Source of the DNA: a virus
IMG/VR virus record: IMGVR_UViG_3300031707_002715
Span: 62,001-126,000 of that record
Length of the DNA: 64,000 bases
Strand: one strand, 5' to 3'
Made by a program: the position numbers and the translations under genes. Below are positions 35,588 to 43,797 of the stretch, one piece after another. Positions within the stretch are counted from its first letter, which is position 1. Each line of letters begins with the position of its first letter. The notes below the pieces were generated by a model. The model worked only from the letters and a program-made list of their open reading frames with translations. It was not told the DNA's origin and did no database searches.

Positions 35588-37795
35588 TTAGTCGTGATCA
35601 TATTGCTCAATATATAACGGTGAGATGCCCAATGCATCTTCGGTCCTTTTATCAGCTCTATTTGAATACTGCGTTTTATTCATACTTACATGATATCCAA
35701 TGCCCATACCGTGCGGTGCAAACGTGTGTGATCTTCCCATTCTTAGATCTTTCTTAATCTGTTCAATACCTTCAGGCGTCACCTTCCAAACGCCACCCGC
35801 GACAGGGACGTCTAACGATCGACCTATTTTATCTTGTTTTTGTTTAACTTTTTCTGCCGTGTCTTTTATGACTTCAGCAAATGGTCTATCATCGTTCCAA
35901 TCCACACTCAAACCGACATCAGTCCCGCGAGCACCTAAACTATAAATACCACCTTTACCCGGCACCCTATAATAAATTTCTCCACCATATTTCCCATATT
36001 CACCCGGCTTACCGAGCGACAAAATCATTTCCATAGTATCATCGTCATCACTGACTACAAAGTGATCTGCCCATTGTTCACCTATTGTAGCTCTATCTTT
36101 AAATTTAAACCCTTCAGGCAATTTCAAATCTTCTTTCGATTTCTCATAACCATGCTGGTCCATCAACTTATTAATCAGTTCTACTTTCGGTACGGTTTTT
36201 TCTAATACACTTTTAATTTTGTCTTCATATTTTAAGAAACTTTCTACTTCTTCTTGCTGATAACCGATTAAAATATCTTTATTCGACTTAACATCTTTTA
36301 CAAACGCATCAAAATCAGCTACCGCTTTCTTAAGATTGTCTACTGATAATCCTGACGGACCACCTAATGCATTAGCTATATTTTTATGTTGTTCTGGCGT
36401 CAAATTAAATTTACGACCTTTTTTATAAAGATATTTACTCGACTTACCTTGCGCGTCAATTCTTTGACCATATACATCTTCTCTCGGAAACTTCTCAAAA
36501 GCTTGAGCCAAGTACATGCAAGTCTGGGGCGATATCCGGAGTAAATCTGTTGCTGCCGCTGAATCAGCAATGTCTCCCATAGAATCACTATAACTCTTGT
36601 GTATATTATCAGCTACTCTCTTGATTTCTGCTCTTAATTTTGCTTTCTTCTCGAGTTCAGGTGCTTTCTTAATATAATCTTTAGCATCTACAACTGAATC
36701 AAACGTTGCAAATTCTAATCCACCGACGCCCATATTTGTGCCGCGAGGTGCCGAAAATCTTGTGGATGTTGGAACATCATACCTAATCATTTGACCAAAA
36801 TTTGGATGATTAAATTCATTTTTAATAATCGGTCTATCACCGCTTGCATCTTCGATCGACCGTTTTTCATGCATTTCGCGTCTTGAATGTGGAATTAAAT
36901 ATTTTGCAAATTGTTTTTGATCGCCGGGTAACTCATTTTCAATTCTCTTGAGTTCGATTATTTCATTTGAAAGCAACGGTTCTGGTAATTTGTATTTTTC
37001 CATTATTTCTCTATTCGGGTCTTCTTCACCTTCGACTTTTGGTAATTTACCATCATTACTTATTAATACATCTTTTGCTATTTGAATAAATTCGTCTTTT
37101 GAAAGAGGTTTACGTCTTGTGGATTTAAACCGTCTTGTCCTTGCTACTAATCCTGCATGACGTTCAATCTCATGAATAAGATCTATAGCGTCGTGATGGC
37201 TTTCACCTGGAAATTCTTTTTGCCAAATTTTATTTAATTTTTTAGCATCTGTAGATTCTTCTTTATATTTATCTTTTCCGGCTGACGAATAAACATCAAA
37301 AAGATTACCGAGCTTACTATCTAATTTCGGAGTGTTAGACTCGACTTGTTTTGTTTCGTGAAGTTTTACGTCTGTATCCCCCCCTCGCAAGTCGTCAACG
37401 CTCTCATTACTCCTTAATTTCATATACTGATCCCAGTGATAATTTTGCATATTATCGTGATGATTAGTTTTGTTAAGAATATCTTCTCTATCAGGAGCAG
37501 CATCATCGTATTTACTATGATAATGTCCGTATAATTGATGATGTATCTTGTAAGCATCGTGATGTGCGTCAGATGTTTTTAATTTATTTGCTCTTGTAGT
37601 AGCTTCTTGAGCTTCTTTATCCTCTTTTACATTCTCATCCAGATCTCTTTTTACTGCGCCTTTAGGCCTGGCTGTTAATCTTCTTTTTGTTCTTGGATGT
37701 CTCGAGAGATAGCCCTTCTGTTCTTCATAAGAGAGATCGTCCCACTTACGAGCTTCTTTCAAAAATTCTGTCTGAATCACTGCTAAATATCTCAT
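35588..37795 (-). CDS. Leader-tagged protein 4 (735 aa)
   Basis: Leader 'MRYLAVIQTEFLKEARKWDD' then 'LSYEEQKGYLSRHPRTKRRL', very like protein 3. A charged His/Lys/Asp-rich segment follows (~50-170; 'KIHHQLYGHYHSKYDD'). Then come helical blocks and two short Gly-rich beta motifs ('GTNMGVGGLEFATFDSVVDA', 'GARGTDVGLSVDWNDDRPFA'). No transmembrane, Walker or peptidase motif stands out. The size and leader suggest a major internal or ejected virion protein. Real function unknown. Confidence 0.65.
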   Translation of the reverse strand: MRYLAVIQTEFLKEARKWDDLSYEEQKGYLSRHPRTKRRLTARPKGAVKRDLDENVKEDKEAQEATTRANKLKTSDAHHDAYKIHHQLYGHYHSKYDDAAPDREDILNKTNHHDNMQNYHWDQYMKLRSNESVDDLRGGDTDVKLHETKQVESNTPKLDSKLGNLFDVYSSAGKDKYKEESTDAKKLNKIWQKEFPGESHHDAIDLIHEIERHAGLVARTRRFKSTRRKPLSKDEFIQIAKDVLISNDGKLPKVEGEEDPNREIMEKYKLPEPLLSNEIIELKRIENELPGDQKQFAKYLIPHSRREMHEKRSIEDASGDRPIIKNEFNHPNFGQMIRYDVPTSTRFSAPRGTNMGVGGLEFATFDSVVDAKDYIKKAPELEKKAKLRAEIKRVADNIHKSYSDSMGDIADSAAATDLLRISPQTCMYLAQAFEKFPREDVYGQRIDAQGKSSKYLYKKGRKFNLTPEQHKNIANALGGPSGLSVDNLKKAVADFDAFVKDVKSNKDILIGYQQEEVESFLKYEDKIKSVLEKTVPKVELINKLMDQHGYEKSKEDLKLPEGFKFKDRATIGEQWADHFVVSDDDDTMEMILSLGKPGEYGKYGGEIYYRVPGKGGIYSLGARGTDVGLSVDWNDDRPFAEVIKDTAEKVKQKQDKIGRSLDVPVAGGVWKVTPEGIEQIKKDLRMGRSHTFAPHGMGIGYHVSMNKTQYSNRADKRTEDALGISPLYIEQYDHD

Positions 37796-37829
37796 AAAAC
37801 CCTCTTTGTAATTATTTCATTCACTCTTG

Positions 37830-38216
37830 CAAAATGCATCTTGCATACCGTTTCGTTCTTCTTAATAGCTGCGAGAGTGATCATTATCTACCGTATTGTT
37901 TGTGTGGCCACTTAATACACCTATGATTATCGAGACAATTTGCATGCTTCGCAAAATAATATTCTGAGCACCACTGACTGTCATAATTTAATCTTCTGCG
38001 TTTGTGTAGCCACCAATGCAAGCACCATTTGAAACGACATGCTTTGTGTTTATTACATCGATACACTAATCGCACCTATACAGTTTCAGTTTCGGCTTGT
38101 GTTTGTTATGCGTTTGTATAACGTTTTGACCATTAACAAGAGATTTGGCTAATTTTTGCTAGATTTTTATCTGACATATTCATATATCTTACAGACTGAA
38201 TCGCTGCTAAATATCT
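37830..38216 (-). pseudogene. Decayed duplicate of the tagged-protein genes
   Basis: The 5' part reads 'IRYLAAIQS' with an ATA in place of ATG, matching the protein-4 leader. It then jumps to 'VRYMNMSDKNLAKI', which matches 'ARHMMDDMPDKNQAKI' of tagged protein 5. Its 3' end preserves 'MQDAFCKSE' and the stop of protein 5. The flanks AAAACCCTCTTTGTAATTA and CACTCTTGCAAAATGCATC (+ strand) are present both here and at 38220-38275. This is a collapsed duplicate, partly replaced by unrelated sequence. Confidence 0.6.
37884..38075 (-). CDS. Possible 63-aa Cys/His-rich protein inside the decayed region
   Basis: GTG-start frame with eight-plus Cys/His in zinc-finger-like spacing ('CNKHKACRFKWCLHWWLHKR' and 'WCSEYYFAKHANCLDNHRC'). 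There is no good ribosome site. It lies inside the decayed duplicate, so it may be an inserted gene or only chance. Low confidence. Confidence 0.3.
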   Translation of the reverse strand: MRLVYRCNKHKACRFKWCLHWWLHKRRRLNYDSQWCSEYYFAKHANCLDNHRCIKWPHKQYGR

Positions 38217-38243
38217 TATAAAACCCTCTTTGTAATTAGTTCG

Positions 38244-38804
38244 TCATTCACTCTTGCAAAATGCATCTTGCATTTTTCTATAAAATTCACCCGTCGATGC
38301 TAGTGTTCCACCGTGATCTGGATGACTCCAAACTGTCACATTTTTAAAAGCATCGCGAGTGTAATCGTCAATCCTTTCTTTAATTTTTGCTTGATTTTTA
38401 TCTGGCATATCGTCCATCATATGTCTTGCAGAACTTGACGTCAACCAATAAGCAATTCCATTATTGCCCAATCCTTTTTCTCGCAACGACTCCTCAACCA
38501 TCTTATCTATCTCTGGAGTCCTATTCGATGTTCCATAATATCCGCTCGGTGTCGATGCCCTAATATATTCTAAATAATGTTGTGTCTGTGCAATTTCGTC
38601 CGATAATCCACCTTTATATTTCTTCCTGTTGATAATTGCCATTGCTAAATCTTGTGGAGGCTTTGTCGTAGGACGAAGTTTTGTGCCAGGATGAGATTTC
38701 ATATAATAGTATTGCTCTTCGTACGACAACTTCGACCACCAATGAGGTTCGATCTCTTTAGCGTATTTAGTAAACTCTCTTTGAACTATTGATAAGCGAC
38801 GCAT
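38244..38804 (-). CDS. Leader-tagged protein 5 (186 aa)
   Basis: Leader 'MRRLSIVQREFTKYAKEIEP' then 'HWWSKLSYEEQYYYMKSHPG'. An AAAGGATAAATT ribosome site precedes it. The body is helical with 'IAYWLTSSSARHMMDDMPDK' and a C-terminal 'VTVWSHPDHGGTLASTGEFY' segment with a His-x-Asp-His. No family recognised. First in the tagged series, and the source of the decayed copy just downstream. Confidence 0.65.
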   Translation of the reverse strand: MRRLSIVQREFTKYAKEIEPHWWSKLSYEEQYYYMKSHPGTKLRPTTKPPQDLAMAIINRKKYKGGLSDEIAQTQHYLEYIRASTPSGYYGTSNRTPEIDKMVEESLREKGLGNNGIAYWLTSSSARHMMDDMPDKNQAKIKERIDDYTRDAFKNVTVWSHPDHGGTLASTGEFYRKMQDAFCKSE

Positions 38805-38868
38805 AATTTATCCTTTCAATTAGTAGATCAAAGACACAGTAATTAGAATTAGTTTGCTTATTAAATAA

Positions 38869-41835
38869 TTAGAACCCATCTATTATTTCAAATTCGCTCT
38901 CTTGCTCACAGATTTCTCTCCTCTTCTTATAATGACCCAACAAATATCTAACATTATCTTTAAAATCTATCACTATAGCTTCTGTCTTACCATCTGATGG
39001 TCGTAATGTCCTACCAATCCTTTGAATCATTCGTGTCGGTGATTTACCAGCGCCCGCCAATATTAACGAATCAAGTGCTGGGATATTCAAACCCTCATCT
39101 GCCAAAGAATTATGACACAACACACCAGGACCGTTAAAAAATACTTCAGTATCTTCAACTGAAATATCATAAACATATTTTGGTTGACTTGTTTGATACG
39201 GATATAAATTTTCAATCTTAGTTATCGGTACATTAGCGAACTTATCATTTACTTTTAATTTTAAATAACTTTGTCCAGGTCTTGTATTCATATCAGGCGT
39301 TCGTCCCAAATCAAACAAATTATGTTTAACAGTTAATTGATACCCCCAATTTTTAGATCGTATTCTATGCTCAGACTTTAATAAATTACCTTCTAAATCT
39401 ACATTCGGTTTACGACATTTAAATGAAAAATTGTTAATATCATTATTTAGTAATATTCCAATCACGCCATCTAGTAATTGTTTACTTACTGAAACAAATG
39501 TAAAACTGTATTTATTATTAAACGACCCATCAGTCAAAAAATAACCATACAAGAAGCCCATTTGAATCTCTTTTGAACTATTGAAAATAAATTGTGGCAC
39601 TTTCTTAACTAAAGCGTTGCCCAACATTCCAAATATATCAGCTATCAAATAAGCCATTAACTTACCAGCAATTTTTATTCCTGTTGTTCCACCATGACCT
39701 CGTTTAAATTTCAAATCAGGAAAAATTGTCCTTAAGCACTCTTCCATTAACTCAACAGATTTTTCCTTAACAAACTTGACTCCAGCAGTTTGTCCCTTAA
39801 AACATAAACAAAAACTACCTTTTGTCATGTGACCATCGCCGATTAACATGCCACAAATCTGACCCAATTTTACAGAATTTTTCAAAATAAATGGTAATCC
39901 AAAGTCACCCTTTCTACTTCTTTTGTAAAATATCTTAGCTTTTAACTTGTCTCGATGCTTAAATTTTAAAACACTATCAACAGAACATCTATATTTCCGT
40001 TTCTTATACTTAACATTTTCATTAAACCATATTACAAAATCTTTATAAAATTGATCTTTATTTTCTAAACGCTTTACTGCATCTTTTTCAGTATCACCTG
40101 AAATATCTCGACATTGTTTTTTTAGAACTAGATATTCAGACTTAATAAATCTCATTGTTGAATTATTGAATTGCATGAAACTTTGATTCCTGTCAAGTCG
40201 GACTTCTAACTTTTCCACAAATGGACATTTTGAAAATTCATACAAAAGATCAAATTTATCTACTTTAACAACTTGATTTAATGGCAGTCTCAAAGCAGTA
40301 ACAATGTTATTACCTAATTCAGGCAATACTTTCTTCAATTGTCTATTGTCATAAGATATTAATGAATGATTTTCAGTTACTAAAGCAATTCGTCCTGACT
40401 TGAGTCTAACTCTTAACACATTATTTTTACATTCATGTCTATGAACATGCGTAATTCTTTTCCATACAATTTTATTGTTCAAAAATGACAGAGTCTCATA
40501 TTGTTCATCAAAATGTGTCAAATATTTCTCAACAAAGTCACCAATTTTTACTAAATCAACATGTCTCTTTGAATTTCTAATCCATATTGTTTCATTGTGA
40601 TCTAAAGAAGTACCCACGAGCACATCTAGCTGTCTATTTCTCACTTGATTGATATACTTTTTCCTCACCATCTTATCAACATGGCTGTATATAAACTCGA
40701 CAGATATACCTCCGACTTCATTTATCATTTTTGTCAGTAAATGACCATGTTTTTTAGTTGTGACAGTTATCAACACAGACTTATTCAAACTCTTTAATCG
40801 TTTAACACAATCGACAATCAATGTATTACGATACAAATTATTTACGATATAAGTCTTATAAATCGAATTATATCGCTTGCGGCTAAATTTATACTTAGAA
40901 TTTTTAGAACCTTGCAAATAGTAAATCTTCGGCCTAACTAAATACTCGTTCTTAATCAAATATGAAGCCGACACTCTGCTAATAATCTTACCGGCATATG
41001 CCTGCAAAATCATGTCCTTACCTTGACCAGTTTCGGGGGTCGCAGACATGGCTATCTTGAAATACGCAGACCTACAAGCCTTTATCGTCTCGATATATGT
41101 TCTAGCAGAGATATGCTGACATTCATCGATCATCACACATTGAACAGATTGTATGAATTTTTTTACATTCTCATCTCTGATAAAACTCTTTTTTACGATT
41201 TCATCTTCTTCCATCTGCTCTTTTTCGATCTCATCAAACGGTATATATTTCTTATCTAACACTGAATGAATCGTCTGTATCATACACACATTTATTTTCT
41301 GAATATCACAAGTTCCACCACCAATCTTACCAATCGGCACTCGCAATAATTCTCTCAAATCGTCGTAAGCCTGCTCAAATAAATCACCCGTATGCACTAC
41401 GAATATCGACGAAACATTTAATTTAGCTAAAATAGCACCTGCAATAATTGTTTTCCCACCACCAGTAGCAATCTGGATTACAAATCGTTGACTTTCATCA
41501 GACGTGTCAACGATACCTTGTTGATAGGGTCTTAATTTTACACCATACAGTTTTAGCGGTTTATTAACGGCGGGTTTTATTCGGTTGTCCACGACATCAT
41601 ATGTAATATTATGGGCATCAAAAACATCAGCAGCTTTTGAAAATAATCCTGTAGGAAATGACTGTTTTAATTTATTAAAAAGATGATGTTCTAAAGTAAT
41701 AAAATTGAAACCATTAAACTCTAAAGTCTTATAAGTCATTGCTGTCGACAAATCATAGATAATACTATTATCTAGATCACCAATCACTTTGATATTTACA
41801 TTACCGACTTCAAGTCTCATAATTTTAATAATCAT
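38869..41835 (-). CDS. SF2 DNA/RNA helicase interrupted by an intein
   Basis: 988 aa precursor. N-extein: Walker A 'IATGGGKT' (122-129), DEAH-like box 'VMIDECQH' (234-241), 'MSATPET' motif III, and helicase C domain up to 'LDVLVGT' (409). The C-extein, 79 aa, begins 'SLADEGLNIPALD' and has the motif VI 'QRIGRTLRPSDG'. Joined, 'VGT-SLADEGLNIP' restores motif V exactly. The mature helicase would be ~488 aa, of the UvsW/RecG-like SF2 type that remodels forks or R-loops. AUG choice: two nearby ATGs; the first is used here. Confidence 0.88.
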   Translation of the reverse strand: MIIKIMRLEVGNVNIKVIGDLDNSIIYDLSTAMTYKTLEFNGFNFITLEHHLFNKLKQSFPTGLFSKAADVFDAHNITYDVVDNRIKPAVNKPLKLYGVKLRPYQQGIVDTSDESQRFVIQIATGGGKTIIAGAILAKLNVSSIFVVHTGDLFEQAYDDLRELLRVPIGKIGGGTCDIQKINVCMIQTIHSVLDKKYIPFDEIEKEQMEEDEIVKKSFIRDENVKKFIQSVQCVMIDECQHISARTYIETIKACRSAYFKIAMSATPETGQGKDMILQAYAGKIISRVSASYLIKNEYLVRPKIYYLQGSKNSKYKFSRKRYNSIYKTYIVNNLYRNTLIVDCVKRLKSLNKSVLITVTTKKHGHLLTKMINEVGGISVEFIYSHVDKMVRKKYINQVRNRQLDVLVGTSLDHNETIWIRNSKRHVDLVKIGDFVEKYLTHFDEQYETLSFLNNKIVWKRITHVHRHECKNNVLRVRLKSGRIALVTENHSLISYDNRQLKKVLPELGNNIVTALRLPLNQVVKVDKFDLLYEFSKCPFVEKLEVRLDRNQSFMQFNNSTMRFIKSEYLVLKKQCRDISGDTEKDAVKRLENKDQFYKDFVIWFNENVKYKKRKYRCSVDSVLKFKHRDKLKAKIFYKRSRKGDFGLPFILKNSVKLGQICGMLIGDGHMTKGSFCLCFKGQTAGVKFVKEKSVELMEECLRTIFPDLKFKRGHGGTTGIKIAGKLMAYLIADIFGMLGNALVKKVPQFIFNSSKEIQMGFLYGYFLTDGSFNNKYSFTFVSVSKQLLDGVIGILLNNDINNFSFKCRKPNVDLEGNLLKSEHRIRSKNWGYQLTVKHNLFDLGRTPDMNTRPGQSYLKLKVNDKFANVPITKIENLYPYQTSQPKYVYDISVEDTEVFFNGPGVLCHNSLADEGLNIPALDSLILAGAGKSPTRMIQRIGRTLRPSDGKTEAIVIDFKDNVRYLLGHYKKRREICEQESEFEIIDGF
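39109..40608 (-). other. Intein with LAGLIDADG homing endonuclease (500 aa)
   Basis: Residues 410-909 of the helicase. Ser1 starts block A 'SLDHNETIWIR'. Block B is 'GRIALVTENHSLI' with the conserved T..H. The two LAGLIDADG motifs are 'ICGMLIGDGHMTK' and 'FLYGYFLTDGSFNN'. Block F/G is 'YVYDISVEDTEVFF' ending 'VLCHN', followed by Ser+1. All splicing residues are present (Ser1, His, terminal His-Asn, Ser+1), so it should splice. A Ser at position 1 is less usual than Cys. Confidence 0.9.
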
Positions 41836-41860
41836 ATAAAAAATCTATGATTCTAAACAT

Positions 41861-41887
41861 AAAAAAGCTGGTTTTTAAACCAGCTTT
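41861..41887 (-). terminator. Rho-independent terminator-like hairpin
   Basis: Stem AAAGCTGGTTT/AAACCAGCTTT with a 2-nt loop, followed on the - strand by TTTTTT. It sits upstream of the helicase and just inside the 5' edge of the PHP remnant, where no - strand gene now needs it. This is a hint that the neighbourhood was rearranged. Confidence 0.6.
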
Positions 41888-41935
41888 CAAATCATTCACT
41901 CTAATTACACTTTTCTCTCAACTGGAACAATAATT

Positions 41936-42307
41936 GTGATCGGTGCTATTCATACCAATATAAAACAGGATGTTACGGAAATTTATAAGAAAGCTATAGC
42001 TACTGGTAAGGTACATATCCTCGGGCATTTAACCGGACGATTGATAAATACACGACCCGGACACGAGATGGACATCGAAGCTATTTTGCAAGAGTGCAAG
42101 AAACGTAATGTAGCGATCGAGTTTAATTGTCAGCCGAATCGGTTAGATGTCGATGAGAATATAATGATGAGGTGCAAGCAATTAGGTATCAAAATAGCGC
42201 TTGGGTCAGATGCACACGAGAAACACCAGATTAGTTATGTAAAAAGTTACGGTGTTTGGCTCGGTCGCAGGGCATGGTTGACAAAGAATGATTTATTTTC
42301 AAAGTGA
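41936..42307 (+). pseudogene. DNA polymerase X PHP-domain C-terminal remnant
   Basis: The 123-aa frame from GTG matches the end of bacterial PolX: 'IGAIHTNIKQ' (SIHSNF site), 'VHILGHLTGRLINTRPGHEM' (LGHPTGRLL), 'VAIEFNCQPNRLDVDE' and 'KIALGSDAHE', ending 'GVWLGRRAWLTKNDLF'. The polymerase domain and first half of the PHP domain (metal ligands) are missing. Upstream, the frame stays open only to a terminator hairpin at 41.87 kb. Either a truncated relic or a repurposed PHP fragment. No clear ribosome site. Confidence 0.65.
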
Positions 42308-42316
42308 GAAACGTCA

Positions 42317-42412
42317 ATGACCAAAGAAACTCGTTGCTCATTAAAAAGAAACCGTATTTCTCCAGATTGTTTTCATTTCAACAAGGAACATCATGCTTAC
42401 ATACAAATTTGA
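42317..42412 (+). CDS. Possible 31-aa peptide
   Basis: Begins 'MTKETRCSLKRNRISPDCFH' after a weak GTGAG site and overlaps the next start by 20 nt. No family. Reported because it fits the spacing of the small-gene run, but it may be chance. Confidence 0.25.
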   Translation: MTKETRCSLKRNRISPDCFHFNKEHHAYIQI

Positions 42413-42449
42413 TCGATCTTGGCCTAAAACAGAATTAGAAATTCTGAAT
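42393..42449 (+). pseudogene. 5' part of a small gene split by tnpB element copy 2
   Basis: AAGGAACATC precedes the ATG. Encodes 'MLTYKFDRSWPKTELEILN'. The frame then meets a TGA inside the element. Joining to 43669 yields a 61-aa protein in frame. Confidence 0.55.
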
Positions 42450-43668
42450 AGATGACGGGCCGCAATCCACGGGGTTTTAACCCCAGTGGTTAGGCCTGCA
42501 AGATTTTTCGTTTTGTTGTTGACAACGCTAATGTGTCAGCAGAAACCATACAACGTTACATCAAAAACCAATCATGATAACTTCAACCTTAAAACTTCGT
42601 CTCAACAAAAAGCAAGAAGCCACACTCAACGGTTGGCTGTGGAATCTTACGGGTGTTTATAATTGGGGCTTGCGGAAGATAGAGCTAAACGCGCAAGACA
42701 AGATTTACTTTTCGGCTTTTGATTTTGTCAATCTTCTCGCGGATCACGGGAAGAAATTAGACATTCCTTCCCACACTATTCAAGGAACTCTATCTCAAGT
42801 CTATACGGCATGGAAAAGATGTTTTAAAAAGATTAGCGGGAAACCGCATTTTAAAGGCGTGCAAAACAAATTAAATTCTATATCCTTTCCGGACCGCATT
42901 CACCCGCCGAAAGAAAATCACATCAGCATTCCCGGCATCGGGAAAATACGTTATCACAAACAGGACCTTCCATCGGGAACAATTAAGAACGGCAGAATTA
43001 TTAAGCGGGCCTCTGGCTGGTACTTGTGCCTTTTTATCAAGGCACAGCGGGAACTTATTATCTGCACCGGCAACGGAGAGATAGGAATCGACCCCGGCTT
43101 TAAAAGCCTGTTGACTTTATCAACTGGCGAGAAGATAGAACACCCTCGGGAACTGGAGTTGGCCGCAAAAAGGCTGGCGCAAGCGCAACGGGGACACGAC
43201 TTAACTTTAGCGGCACTAATTCATGAACGGGTTGCTAACCAGAAGAAAGACCGCAATCATAAATTGTCCCTGCGGCTCGTTAAAGAAAACGAGTTAATTG
43301 CTTTTAGTAAAGATAATATCAAGGGCATTGCAAAGAAATTTGGCAAATCCGTGTCCAGTTCTGGACACTATCAGTTGCGACAAATGATTTCCTATAAGAG
43401 CAATTCCTGCGGTAGGAAATACGTCGAACCTGATTCGAGAAATTCCACCAGGATGTGTGCCGCCTGTAAAGCCTTGACTGGCCCTACAGGCTTATCACAA
43501 CTGTCGGTGATAGAATGGGTGTGTTCGGCTTGTGGTGCCGTATTGGATCGAGATGTAAACTCGGCCATAAACACCCTTATCGGGGCGGGTGCCGCCTACG
43601 AGGTGCATCATGCAGCAGCATGATTGCAGTCAGGAATCTGCGGGGATTTATCCCCGGCAGAGGCTCAA
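42450..43668 (+). mobile_element. tnpB-only IS200/IS605-group element, copy 2
   Basis: ~1.2 kb. Left part has the hairpin CCACGGGG/CCCCAGTGG (42468-42490), absent from copy 1. The CTAATGT...AAACCATACAACG segment (42528) and the right end GCGGGGATTTATCCCCGGC...GGCTCAA match copy 1. Left boundary: 42450 if the interrupted gene is used as guide, 42528 if copy 1 is; both keep the frame. Confidence 0.65.
42574..43623 (+). CDS. tnpB: TnpB RNA-guided nuclease, copy 2 of a pair
   Basis: 349 aa, same length as the copy at 29.4 kb and nearly collinear with it; differences cluster around residues 190-210 and the C-terminus. RuvC-like residues are in 'GEIGIDPGFKSLL', 'LIAFSKDNIKGI' and 'LDRDVNSAINTL'; the finger is 'CAACKALTGPTG' and 'CSACG'. 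The frame is intact. Inverted relative to copy 1, so the two could recombine and flip the 29-43 kb segment. Confidence 0.9.
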   Translation: MITSTLKLRLNKKQEATLNGWLWNLTGVYNWGLRKIELNAQDKIYFSAFDFVNLLADHGKKLDIPSHTIQGTLSQVYTAWKRCFKKISGKPHFKGVQNKLNSISFPDRIHPPKENHISIPGIGKIRYHKQDLPSGTIKNGRIIKRASGWYLCLFIKAQRELIICTGNGEIGIDPGFKSLLTLSTGEKIEHPRELELAAKRLAQAQRGHDLTLAALIHERVANQKKDRNHKLSLRLVKENELIAFSKDNIKGIAKKFGKSVSSSGHYQLRQMISYKSNSCGRKYVEPDSRNSTRMCAACKALTGPTGLSQLSVIEWVCSACGAVLDRDVNSAINTLIGAGAAYEVHHAAA

Positions 43669-43797
43669 TCTCTTTTCTTGATCAAGACATTCTTACCGGA
43701 AAATGCTGCTACGAGCATCATGAATCTGGAGTCTTGGAAAAATGATATCCCGCAGCGAGAGTATGACAACATGCGTAACTGGTTATTGGCGTTATGA
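43669..43797 (+). pseudogene. 3' part of gene split by tnpB element copy 2
   Basis: Encodes 'SLFLIKTFLPENAATSIMNL' and ends '...YDNMRNWLLAL' TGA, overlapping the start of the ATPase gene by 4 nt as an intact operon gene would. With 42393-42449 it gives a 61-aa acidic protein of unknown role. Confidence 0.55.
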
